Assembly: GCA_033060915.1 (NCBI GenBank)
Contig: CM065378.1
Span: 13,273,501-13,337,500 of the forward strand
Source of the DNA: Euryodendron excelsum
Lineage: Eukaryota > Streptophyta > Magnoliopsida > Ericales > Pentaphylacaceae
Direction of reading: 5' to 3'
Length of the DNA stretch: 64,000 bases
Shown: piece after piece, positions 35,656 through 45,065 of the stretch
Layout of the letters: the number at the start of each line of letters is the position of its first letter
Position numbering within the stretch: position 1 is the first letter of the stretch
Program-made: the position numbers and the translations under genes
Notes under the pieces: generated by a model
Told to the model about the DNA's origin: nothing
Database searches by the model: none
The model's input: the letters and a program-made list of their open reading frames with translations, nothing else

Positions 35656-36981
35656 TAGAGGTGTGCATGGGTCGATTTGGTTCGGATTGATGGTTAACCC
35701 AGAACCGAACCGATCTTCATCGGTTCCAGAATTTTGAACTCAGAACCGAACCAATCCGACTCGGTTCGATTCAGTTTGGATCGGTTTCTCGGTTTTGGGC
35801 TAGATTGGGTCGGTTCGGTTCGGCCTGTACAATTTCGCTTAATCCATTATATAGATATAAAATTTTCAACCCTAAAAATTCTGAAAAACAGCCATGCAAG
35901 TAATTTGCTAGATCAATTACAACAAGTAGTCTTCTAATTTTCTAAACTAAAACAACCACAAACAAGAACAAGAATACAGTTTATAGTTAAAACTAATACA
36001 AGCCAAATTCAAATGTAAATCACTAGATTCCGCCTTTTACACATGGAGTTGTTTATATACAAATGTTACATTGTTTGGAATCCAATTGTAAAGAGACGTG
36101 AATAAAATAAAAAAAAGGACTCATGCTTTGAAAGTTACATAGTTTGAAAATGACCCATGCTTTACATCAATCAAACTTTGCGTACCCAATTGTAAACAAA
36201 CGTGAAAAAAAAAAAGTCAACTTTCAGATTTGATGAGTTTTCTGGAAAGCTCTCCAAGAATGGCTAGCTTTATCAACTCCCTTCTCTCCTTAATATTGAC
36301 AACACCGTTGCTGCAAGTGGAATCAGAGAGTGCGCTGTAAAAATCTTCTACAAACATGAAGTTAAAGTTGATTTTTGACATCCAAGAATCTATTTGATCC
36401 GATGAGATCTGGATGAAAAGTAAAAGCAAAGAAGGTTGAGGACAGAGAGATTAGATCAATTTAAAGCAAATAAGCTTAGGAGGTTAGATCTAAAGCAGAT
36501 CTGAAGCAAACAACTCAAATCTTATCAACAATACTGTTACCGCCTTTGGCTGTAAGGTAAGGGATGAACATATCGAGAGAGAGAGAGAGAGAGAGAGAGA
36601 GTTACTTGATTAGATTCTGAGTCTAAGAGTCAGCGCAAAAGATGAAGAAGAGAGGGAGATGAGCGGCGGGCTAGGCTAAGCAACTGAGTGTGTGATTGAG
36701 AAAGAAAAACCCTAAATTGAATGGTGTTTATATAGCTTTGAGCAATATTAAGGTGTCATTAAGCCTATTGTAGGTTGTATGGAATCGGTTCCAAGGTCGG
36801 GTCTAGCTCGGTTCGGTTTCGGTTCAAAAAATTATTAACCCGAGAACCGAACCGAACTGCTCTGTTTACTAATTTTTTGAACCATGACCGAATTAATAAC
36901 CTCTTAGAACTGAACCAAACCAACTCAAAGAGGTCAGATTGATTTGGTTCTTGGTTTTATTGGTTCTTTTACACACCCCTA
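35656..36981. mobile_element. hAT-like non-autonomous element (1,326 bp) in the Copia LTR
   Basis: The ends TAGAGGTGTG and (inverted) TAGGGGTGTG face each other. TTAATACG at 35648-35655 and CTAATACG at 36982-36989 form an 8-bp duplication with one mismatch. The other LTR has the uninterrupted site CTAATAGAAGTCG near 26895. Both ends are rich in GGTTCGG/CCGAACC, so the subterminal regions form an inverted repeat. The interior includes a (GA)n run (36575-36601) and AT-rich sequence without a transposase. Confidence 0.8.
36217..36429 (-). other. Short open frame inside the hAT-like element, unrecognised
   Basis: A 70-codon frame encodes a polar peptide with ERRELIKLAILGELSRKLI near its end. I recognise no family. 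Further along the same strand, upstream of it (36480-36720), are a (GA)n run and the AAACCCTAAAT-like text often seen near plant gene starts. A captured piece of a host gene's promoter and first exon is possible, but nothing here proves it. Confidence 0.3.
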
Positions 36982-37020
36982 CTAATACGAGTCGTATTCA
37001 AAGGAATGGCTTGAGGCTGT

Positions 37021-37245
37021 AACCACCCACAGTAAGGTCATCATGATGACCTATGTTTACATAATACATATAATATTACCCATAGTAAGGTCATCATGAC
37101 CTATGTTTACATAATAAATATAATATTATTAGAAGTAAAGGATGGTCACCTTAACTTATGCTTACATAATAGATATAATATTATCAATAGTAAGTTCATC
37201 ATGACCAATGCTTATATAATAGATATAATATTATTAGAGGTAATG
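37021..37245. repeat. Tandem units of about 60 bp at the Copia LTR edge
   Basis: Four units of the type AGTAAGGTCATCATGACCTATG followed by TTACATAATA.ATATAATATTA run from the LTR end outwards. The LTR terminus itself is the first unit. The other LTR has only one unit. The array therefore obscures the element's right target duplication. Confidence 0.8.
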
Positions 37246-38800
37246 AATGGCTCATCAGCCTTGTAAAGCCGCCATAATTTGTAAAGCTTGTGTTTACAAT
37301 TTAGCCCCCAAGACAAGGATAGACAAAATTTTTTAACTGTTTGAAATTGTAGGCCAGGTTGCGTTTGCTAAGAAAGGTTGAAGTCCAAACCACAAATTTT
37401 ATAAATTATACAGAATGATGGGACTGATCAGTTGAGTGCTAATCAGGATCTTGTGAGAGATTGATGGGGAGACCATGCACAACAGAACACCCTTCCAGTG
37501 TTGAGCAGGAGGTGGTCGAGTACACTGGGGTCGATCGGTTTGGCCAAGCATTCCGAATAGAAACATGTCTACTGTCCCTCTTGACTGGCTTGTGAGTACC
37601 ACTCCTAACACTAAGCACGGTTGCGTACCATCGAAAGGACATGATGCGTAGTGGGACAAGTACCTCCCCTGCTACACACCAACGTCAACTTGACAAGTGC
37701 CTCAAAAGACGCCACGTGTTAGAGATAACTACTCCCACAACTGCTTTATCAAAGACTTGACTACCTAATAATGAATAGCCACGTGAGAAGACACTCATTC
37801 TTCCACCAACCGTCTACAGACACTGTGAGGACCACAACCATGAACGTTAAAGGAGACAATTTGCGTTTCTAAGGTATGCTTAACCAAAAAAATCTTAACA
37901 AAAACTTTGTGAAGCAATCTTCTGAAAAACTAACTTTGCCATCGAAGGGTTTTTAATAGGCACCGCACCAGTATTTTCTAATCCAAATTTCCTTTGCAGT
38001 CGATCGAAGTAGCTTATCGGAATCTGGGAGTAGACCATACAAATTCACTACTCTATCACAAAACATGAACTAGGCAGATATGATATATTAACAACGGTGA
38101 TTCACATTATTTAACTTGTTAAAGAGATAAAAACAATTATCAAATTTTTTTTTTAAGGGAGTAGTCAATTAAATTGGAACCCTTAACCTTGAGTTAATAA
38201 GAAACACTTCAACTACCACAACATTTATATTTAAATTGAAATATAAGAAGCACTTGAACTACCATAGTGTAGCTGGAAGGGCATGGCTGGGCTTGGAATT
38301 TCAAGTTAGGCCTGATGTCGAGTAGCGTCAGATGGATGAATTTATGTGGGTTATAAAAGTTTTTTTTTTGTTTTTTCGTCATTAAACTATATACATCAGT
38401 AAATATAATTTGTTAAACAAAAGGTTTCATTGAGATAATTAGTTGGCAGTGCCATTTTTAAGATGCTGGACAACTAGTTTGCCACATTGCTGGTTCTGGG
38501 AGTGAATTTGTAGTTAAACATTCTCTCTTGTAGCAACACTGTTTTAGACCTAGTCAAAGAATATGCCACCATGTCCAGTGCTTAGTTTCTCTCCTTTTCT
38601 CTCTCAACTATTGATTGGTGTAAGCGTTTAGAATGCTCCATTGCCTGTTATTTTGTCTCTCAACCATTGATTTGTGCATGTATTGGTTTAGAATGCTCGT
38701 CTCACACCTCTAAAGATACAAACAAAAGCTATACCTATAATCAAGGTGAACCTTCTAAAGCAAACCCAATTTTGAGTGTTGGTAAATTAGCTAAGCAGAT
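37246..38800. other. Intergenic, no gene recognised
   Basis: The interval 37250-37870 is less AT-rich than its surroundings and has an unrecognised antisense open frame (37659-37399). The rest is AT-rich. Nothing supports a functional assignment. Confidence 0.35.
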
Positions 38801-38833
38801 AGCATGTCAATCTCTAACTGCTTTAAAAAACAT

Positions 38834-38907
38834 TATTTAAATCACTTTCTCTGCCCTTTTGTGGCCCTTCCCATTCTGACACCCCCTGGACGCAGGAGAA
38901 GGAGAGT
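38834..38907 (+). promoter_or_regulatory. TATA-like motif of the inhibitor gene
   Basis: TATTTAAAT at 38834-38842 lies about 66 bp before the ATG, leaving room for a short 5' leader. The gene-proximal sequence becomes abruptly GC-rich after 38870. Confidence 0.35.
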
Positions 38908-39432
38908 ATGGCTTCCCGAAACTACCCCTCGTTCTCTCTGCTCTTTGTGGCGGCCACCGTCGCCCTCTTCCTCTCCGGCGGAGCCGAAGCCAAGTTCAAA
39001 GGCATCAACCCCTGGTGCCGGACCTCCGACTACAGGTTCCTCTGCACGAAAATGGTGAACGGTGCAACAACCCAGGACGGCGCAATCGAGAACGCCGTCC
39101 AGACAACCCTCAACGTCATCCTCCGCCTGACGCCGCAGCTCAACAGCCTCAGCGAGGATCTGTCGTATCTCCCGAACGTCACCAGAGATGGGCTTATCTC
39201 CACCTGCAGAGACAGCTACGGCAACGCCGTCGACAACCTTAAGGAGGCCATTACTTATCTCAAGTCCAGGGACCAATACACCGTGCTCGACCGGATCCAG
39301 ACGTCGGAGAGTTCATTCTACGACTGCGCCGCCGCTATCAAGGAAATGGGTGGCACCACGCCGTTGGCCAAGACTAGTAAAATCTTGTTTAAATATGCAA
39401 GCAATTGCCTCGCGGTGGCTACCCAAATGTAG
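38908..39432 (+). CDS. Pectin methylesterase / invertase inhibitor-domain protein
   Basis: One uninterrupted exon encodes 174 residues, the usual size for this secreted family. A signal peptide (about 1-28, ending GGAEA) is followed by a four-helix-bundle inhibitor domain. The family's four conserved cysteines are at 37 and 46 (helical hairpin disulfide) and at 100 and 140 (core disulfide); a further Cys lies at 167. Family members bind pectin methylesterase in the cell wall or invertase in wall or vacuole and block the active site. Sequence alone does not separate the two targets. The coding region is markedly GC-rich and rich in G/C third positions compared with the AT-rich flanks. It is intronless, as is common in the family. 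Alternative frames and the opposite strand also stay open over parts of it because of that composition, but they lack family features. Confidence 0.9.
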   Translation: MASRNYPSFSLLFVAATVALFLSGGAEAKFKGINPWCRTSDYRFLCTKMVNGATTQDGAIENAVQTTLNVILRLTPQLNSLSEDLSYLPNVTRDGLISTCRDSYGNAVDNLKEAITYLKSRDQYTVLDRIQTSESSFYDCAAAIKEMGGTTPLAKTSKILFKYASNCLAVATQM

Positions 39433-39965
39433 ATTCCTTGGCTCTGAGAAGAGGGTTTGGTTTTGCGTGTATGATTTCTTTCATAAAAGGAAGATTTAGC
39501 CTCTTGGTTGTATTTGGGAGTCGGGACATACATGCACATATGCTCCTTGTGCACTATTGATGCGTAAGATAAGACCTTGATTTTTTTTTTTTTTATATCT
39601 TTCGAATTTAATATCCTATTTTATTAGTTTATACAAGTCTTGGCCACAAATAAATCTGTGCTAGCGGAAGAACGTGACAGGTTATTTGGGAAGAATGTGA
39701 CAGGTTATTTGGAATCTGTGGAAAATTTTGGGTTCTTTGAGCAGAAGAATGTGACAGGTCATTTGGAATCTGAGGAAAAATTGTGGGTTCTTTGTTTTGG
39801 GATCCTATGGGCTACATCACATACTTTTCATGGTATGGTTAAGTTATTGCATGATTATCATTTAATATGGAGAGCATGCCATGGAACTCTCAATAGCATC
39901 CTATTGTAAGTTCTTAGCAAATCCCATTTGTCCTTGAAATTCAAATTTATTGATGGTTAAATTAA
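39433..39965. other. Downstream of the inhibitor gene; short tandem repeat
   Basis: At 39666-39800 the phrase GAAGAATGTGACAGGTTATTTGGAA plus following text repeats, with about 60 bp spacing (two full units and one partial). The open frame across it (39640-39909) is produced by this repeat and resembles no known protein. Confidence 0.5.
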
Positions 39966-40162
39966 GATGGTATTTGGATTGTAGCTTAAAAAAATAGTTA
40001 AAAGTTTACTTTAGTTTTAAAAAGTCATTTTTTTAAAATAATTTCTAAAGCTTAAGTTAATTCAAAAAGTGATTTTTTAAAACGGAGAGTCAAATATAGT
40101 TTAAAAAAGCTATAAGCTTAAGTCATAAGATATTGTTAAAAAAGTCACATCTAAACACTTTC
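39966..40162. mobile_element. Tourist-like MITE, TAA target duplication
   Basis: The ends GATGGTATTTGGAT and (inverted) GAAAGTGTTTAGAT bound 197 bp. TAA at 39963-39965 and 40163-40165 is duplicated. The interior is made of AAAAGT/ACTTTT-type inverted text able to fold on itself. No coding capacity. Confidence 0.7.
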
Positions 40163-40208
40163 TAAAAATAAAATTAAAAAAAAAGAGAGAAAAAAAAAAA
40201 ATATGAGA

Positions 40209-40665
40209 ACTGAGTTCACCAAAAGAAAGAATTAAGCTTCTTGTTCCCTTCCCTGTAATGTCATGAGCTATTATTTATCTGTCTGGTTGAAGTCATGAAA
40301 CACATCTGGGGCACTGCATGAGAATATATAATTATCCTTTTATTTTATTTAAAATTTTTAATTTCTACCATGATTTTGTTGTTTTTCTAATCTTTTTTCG
40401 ACATATCTCGTCCTCTTAGAGAACAACTGGAGTTCACTAGAAGAAAGAATAAGTTTTTTATTCTCTTCCCATGTGATCTCATGAGCTATTATTATCGGTC
40501 TGATTGAAACCGTTAAACACATATCTGTGCATTGGATTTACTACATGAGAACATTTAATTATTCTTTTCCTCTTTAAAATAAATTCTATCTTTTATCATT
40601 TCTATCGCGATTTTATTGTTTTACTAGTCTTTTTTCTACAGAGCTCGTCCTTTTGAGAAACTGAG
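40209..40665. repeat. Two direct copies of an approximately 220-bp segment
   Basis: GAGTTCACCAAAAGAAAGAAT, then CATGAGCTATTATT, GAAACACAT, GAGAATAT, TTTTATTGTTTT.CTA.TCTTTTTTC and CTCGTCCT occur in the same order from 40211 and again from about 40430. A third start (GAAACTGAGTTTT) follows at about 40657. The function is unknown. Confidence 0.75.
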
Positions 40666-41708
40666 TTTTGAATAGCAAAGCTGGCCATTTCATTATCGAA
40701 ATTTTTATTAAAGTGGCTTGTAGAACAAATCAGAATAACGTTACTTTCACAAAGCAACTTTGGTCACCTCCTTGTTCTTTTTCAGACACTAATGCAAACT
40801 TTTTTTTTTCTACGTGGGTCTCCCACATAAAAGGTTACTAATTCTCGCATATGAAGAGGTTGTTCTTGCGTGTCCAACTCTCATAACCCACGTTGCAATA
40901 GAGCAATATGCTGGTAGATTATGCCGTCTTTAATCCAACGGCTCATATTAATTTGTACATATTGTAAAACAAATATCCACATGAAATCTCTCCTTCATGT
41001 TGCTCTCCGAAAAGGAAAAAAGAAAAGTAAAATGCAACATCACAGGCTTGCAGCTAAGCAAAAAGGGGTAGAAAGCTCCAATGGTTGGCTGGGCAAGCGT
41101 CCACCATGAGTTAGGTTCTTCTGTATGCTGTGCCAAACTTGTATCAATCCATACGCCTTTTCTTGTTTTGTAGCTCCCGAGCCTTTTCCAGAGGTTGTAG
41201 ATTTTTAAAAGATTCCTTTCCTTTCCCATACGCTAACGTGGAGTGTCCATCCCAAATGATAATATTTCTTTCCTGATATATTTATATATATACATATACA
41301 TATACGTTTAGATAGTAAATTACGTAGAGATATACAGACCAAGCAATAATCTAATAGTGATATATATACATGAATAAACAATATTTGAGTTGATTTCAAG
41401 TATTATTTGAAAAATTGTAATGGTTTCAGAAGAGTGAAGACTCCCCAGGGGACAATCTTGGATCTATCAGTAAGTGTTATTTATTAATGTGGATCGAAAC
41501 AGCATGCTGAATTTACTAACACTTTACCACAAAAAGAAAATTGATAAAAAAATTTGAACCCCAACATGTCAACCCCAAGAAAGACTGAACGTTTGATGAG
41601 CATTGAGGGAGGAGACTCTGTGCATATTGAAGTTTCTGTTGTTCATTGTTTAAGTTTGAGATGTATACATGTAAGACTAATATAATAGCGTGTATTGTTG
41701 TATCTTTA

Positions 41709-42036
41709 ATAGTTATCATGATGGAATCGAACATCAAACCCTCCTGGTTCATTGATTCAATTGGTGGTTCAATCGGTTCAATTGGTATTATAAATTAATT
41801 ATACTTTTATTTATTCATATATATATTATTTTAAATATAATTTATATTGCAAAATAAAACTTAAGAGTAGAGTAGTGATGAGTGTTATTTAATTCTGTCA
41901 TAAGTTTTAAGTTCAACTCTTGAGAGTCACAAATAAGATTAAAAAGTCACAGTTAGTTAATGGATTTTTTAAAAAAATTAGCCGGTTGGTTTACTGATTT
42001 TTCAAAAAAATTGGCTAGTCCGGTTCTGATAACTAT
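41709..42036. mobile_element. Small inverted-repeat element with ATAGTTATCA ends
   Basis: ATAGTTATCA at 41709 faces TGATAACTAT at 42027-42036. The interior contains CGGTTCAATCGGTTCAATTGG and AGCCGGTTGGTTTAC. It shares its terminal motif with 19379-19893, so both probably belong to one broad MITE group. No target duplication could be fixed. Confidence 0.5.
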
Positions 42037-43003
42037 AGTATCTATAATTATTATTATGCGAGCAATACTTCTTTTTAACCTAATAAATACTCGAAAAAAT
42101 CTAGCATAATTGAAAAAAAAATGGTAACACGTCAGAGAATCGGGATTAGATTATGACAAAAAAATACCGGAGAACAATAACATGGTATGAGATTCAAGTA
42201 ATAAAGGGGGTCCAATGAAGTGGAGAAATCAAAATCATAATATTAGCTGTAAATAATGGTTCAATAGTAGTACTGGGATTTTATTTTAATTATTTTATGA
42301 ATTCGTTTTTCTTTTCCCTTTTGGAGCCAAATACCTCCATCGTGCCAAAGATGAATGATAAGAGTACACTAATTGTCATTGTCAATTAAAAGAGAGAAGA
42401 AGAAAACAAATAAAACAAAAATAAAACCACTTGAAGAGCAATTTTTTAGCCAAAAAAGGTTTTAAAAAATCTAAAACAATTGCTCTTAGAGCAAGAACGA
42501 GTGGTACTCAACCAGACACAAATGCCCTATATATAGATGCTGTCGAATATCAACGCATCCTCTGATGGTATAATAACAAGGTCCACGAGCAACATGTTGG
42601 TGATTAAAGTCAACCTAGAAATTTTGTTAAGAGGTCTAAGATAAAAAATCTTCAAATTGTGAAAAACAAATACATTTTTCTAATCATAATTACTTAAAAA
42701 ATTGTAAGACCTAAATAAATTTTCAAAGCCTCAACGGCTCAACTCCCCTTCTTTTATACATAGTTTTGTCATTGTTGATAGAGCTCATCGTCGACACATC
42801 TTCCTGATAGAGTTAAGAAAAATGGCAAGAACAAGCGCGAGCTGGATCCCACTAGCTGTGCCTCTCCTTAGACGTCCTCATAGTGTCAAATATTAGCATA
42901 TAAGTAACATGACCATAAGCATTGCGTCGGTAGAACACCAGCTCATCGTGGTACAGGAATTCCAAAATAACTATCCTTAGCCAAGTTTTTGTTGTTTTTT
43001 TAA

Positions 43004-43372
43004 GGGTAATACTATACATTCGGAAAATTCATACAGAATTTATATGATATGTTTGAGTTGTGAGCCTATTACTTTAAAACGAAAAATCTAATAAAATGTA
43101 TTTTAATTATAAAACTGTCACTGCCACATCATTCTGGTTCAAAATTCTATATAAAAATTCTGAAAGAATAACATTTTCTTTTTGAAAAATGCTATTCTTT
43201 CAGAATTTGTATACAGAAATCTGCACCAGAATAATGCGACGATGGCAATTTTATAATTAATAAGTATCTAAGTGAATTTTTTATTTGAAAGTGATAGATA
43301 TACAATTTAACCACATTATTCTGATAATAAATTCTGTATAATTTTTCTAATTGTATACCATTACCTTTTCTT
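43004..43372. mobile_element. Two adjacent MITE-family copies in inverted arrangement
   Basis: About 43004-43180 and 43184-43372 each run between AATACTAT/AATGCTATTCTTTCA-type ends and contain ATACAGAATTT, ATTATAAAACTGTCACTGCCACATCATTCTGG and its inverse. They meet at TTCTGAAAGAATAACATT / AATGCTATTCTTTCAGAA, a clear inverted junction. A related copy lies at 24445-24645. Confidence 0.6.
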
Positions 43373-43499
43373 TTTTTTTTCAATTAGAGAACCTTAGCCA
43401 AGTTGGCACAGCGTAGGAGAGATAATGAGCCAGATGTTTTGGTATAAGTGTACAGAAAATTGCTTCTCCCCTCTCCCCTGACACCCCCCCCCTCCTCTG

Positions 43500-43845
43500 A
43501 CACTTTTGTCTCCTACTACAATTATTTTTATACCCTTTTTTTTCTTTAAAATTACAACCCACGAATTATCCCATTTGTTTATTTTAATTTTGTTTAATTT
43601 TTATTTAGTTTTGTATTTTTTAATTAGTTTTGTTTATTGTTTTTTCTATCAATATTCTTTTATTTTTTTTGTTTTATTTAGTTTTTGACATATTTTAGAA
43701 CCTCTCCCTCCCTTTAAATTATTCCCCAACTCTTGACACATGTTAGAACCTTTCCCTCTCTTTAAATTACCCCCTAACCTGATACCTTATCTGCGTTTTT
43801 TTTTTTTTTGTAGTTTTGTTTAATTTTTATTTAGTTTTGTTTTCT

Positions 43846-43877
<32 letters not shown>

Positions 43878-44340
43878 TTTCATTATTTTTCATTATTTTT
43901 ATTTATTTTATTTTATTTTATTTTATTTTTAACACATATTAGAACCTTTCCCTCCCTTTAAATTATCCTTAACCCTTAACACATGTTAGAACCTCTCATT
44001 TTCTAAATATGGTTAAATCAATATTGGCTTAAGAGACTTTTTATTTAAAAAAAAGTATTTGTTTGCAAACTATTAGTGTGTTTGTTTATTAATTGTTAAT
44101 ATTTTTTTTTTTTTATAAATAATGACTTCCAAAATTGTAACTAAAAAATAAACAAAAGATTACAAATATATAATAAAAAAATTTATTAAAAAAATAAAAC
44201 TAATAAAAAAAATAAACAAAATTAATTAAAAAACAAAACTAATAAAACAAAAGAAACAAACCTAAAAACAAAAAAATAATATAAAACTAAAAAAAATAAA
44301 ATAAATCAGGAGAGTTGAAGACATTAATAGTAATTGTCAA
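43500..44340. repeat. AT-rich inverted repeat with interspersed direct repeats
   Basis: T-rich text (TTTTGTTTAATTTTTATTTAG) at 43580-43900 is mirrored by A-rich inverse text (CTAATAAAAAAAATAAACAAA) at 44140-44300. Between and within lie three copies of CACATGTTAGAACCT.TCCCTC.CTTTAAATTA (about 43685-43985). Together they could form a large foldback, either a decayed element or simple-sequence expansion. It sits about 250-1,000 bp upstream of the GWD1 promoter region. Confidence 0.5.
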
Positions 44341-44569
44341 AGAGAGTTTTGAAATAAAACCGAAATGGACTTGTGTGAGAGAGGGTGGGAAAAGCAGCTC
44401 CAAGTGCACATCATGCATGCAAAAATCATGATGAAAAAGTATCTTCACAAAAATATCAAAGCAACCACAGGGCTATTCTTGAAATTTTCCCTCCATCTCA
44501 GGGGCATTCATCTTCCCCACAATGTAAAAATCAATGCAACCGCTGTTCTCGGACCCCACTCTTCCCTCA

Positions 44570-45065
44570 TCTCACACGTGTAAAAGCTCGCATTCCCGTG
44601 ACGAGGCCCTATAGGACCGCGACACGCGTCCCGACATCTTGATAAATCTCCATTTCACGTCGCCCCGTTTCCCATTTTCAGAGCTTCACCACTCGAAATT
44701 TTCCCTACCTCTGATCGGTCAGCACCGTCTAGAGGCCAATCACAGTTCATACTTCATAGTCTCTGAATCATCTTCTCTCTCTCGAATTCGCTTGTGTTTC
44801 TCGCTCTATGTCTATAGCTTGAATCAAGGTAGTCTCATCAATTCAATAGCTTTCTTTGACAAAATTCGAACTATTCAATCGTCTTTCCACCACGCAGCAC
44901 CTCTGATTTTGAAGTCTCCAATTCTCCATAGTTTCTCTGCCAACATTTCACCACGATACTGTCTATACATTCACGAATCACGATTCATGATTTAAACGGT
45001 ATATACTTTGTATGTTTACTGATTCTGGATGTTGATTCAGATTCTAGTTTTGTTGATCGACGAAT
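44570..45065 (+). promoter_or_regulatory. Presumed promoter and 5' UTR of GWD1
   Basis: A G-box core CACGTG lies at 44575-44580, and GACACGCGTCCC follows near 44620. A likely leader intron runs from ATCAAG/GTAGTC near 44828 to GATTCAG/ATTC near 45040, just before the ATG. Transcription start and leader intron are predictions from splice-site appearance only. Confidence 0.35.

Larger units (their letters stand above)
26580..37066 (-). mobile_element. Copia LTR retrotransposon, minus strand, carrying two nested insertions
   Basis: Related LTRs lie at 26580-26978 (downstream LTR in element orientation) and 35339-37066 (upstream LTR, split by a 1.3-kb insertion). The left LTR is followed at 26979 by CTCCCTCTTGG, which on the minus strand is the CCAAGAGGGAG polypurine tract. 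Inside the right LTR at 35338-35322, minus-strand GTTATCAGCAC is the primer-site position. The interior reads, in element order, integrase-side sequence, reverse transcriptase and RNase H, all full of stops. Without the Helitron the interior is about 5.2 kb, normal for Copia. A polymorphic repeat array extends beyond the right LTR to about 37245. Confidence 0.8.

Noticed and set aside
38842..39499. Antisense and alternative-frame open frames over the inhibitor gene
   Set aside because: The GC-rich coding sequence has few stops in any frame; only the 38908-39432 frame has a signal peptide and the family cysteines.
39640..39909. 89-codon open frame after the inhibitor gene
   Set aside because: It is built from a short tandem repeat and has no known relatives, so I do not call it a gene.
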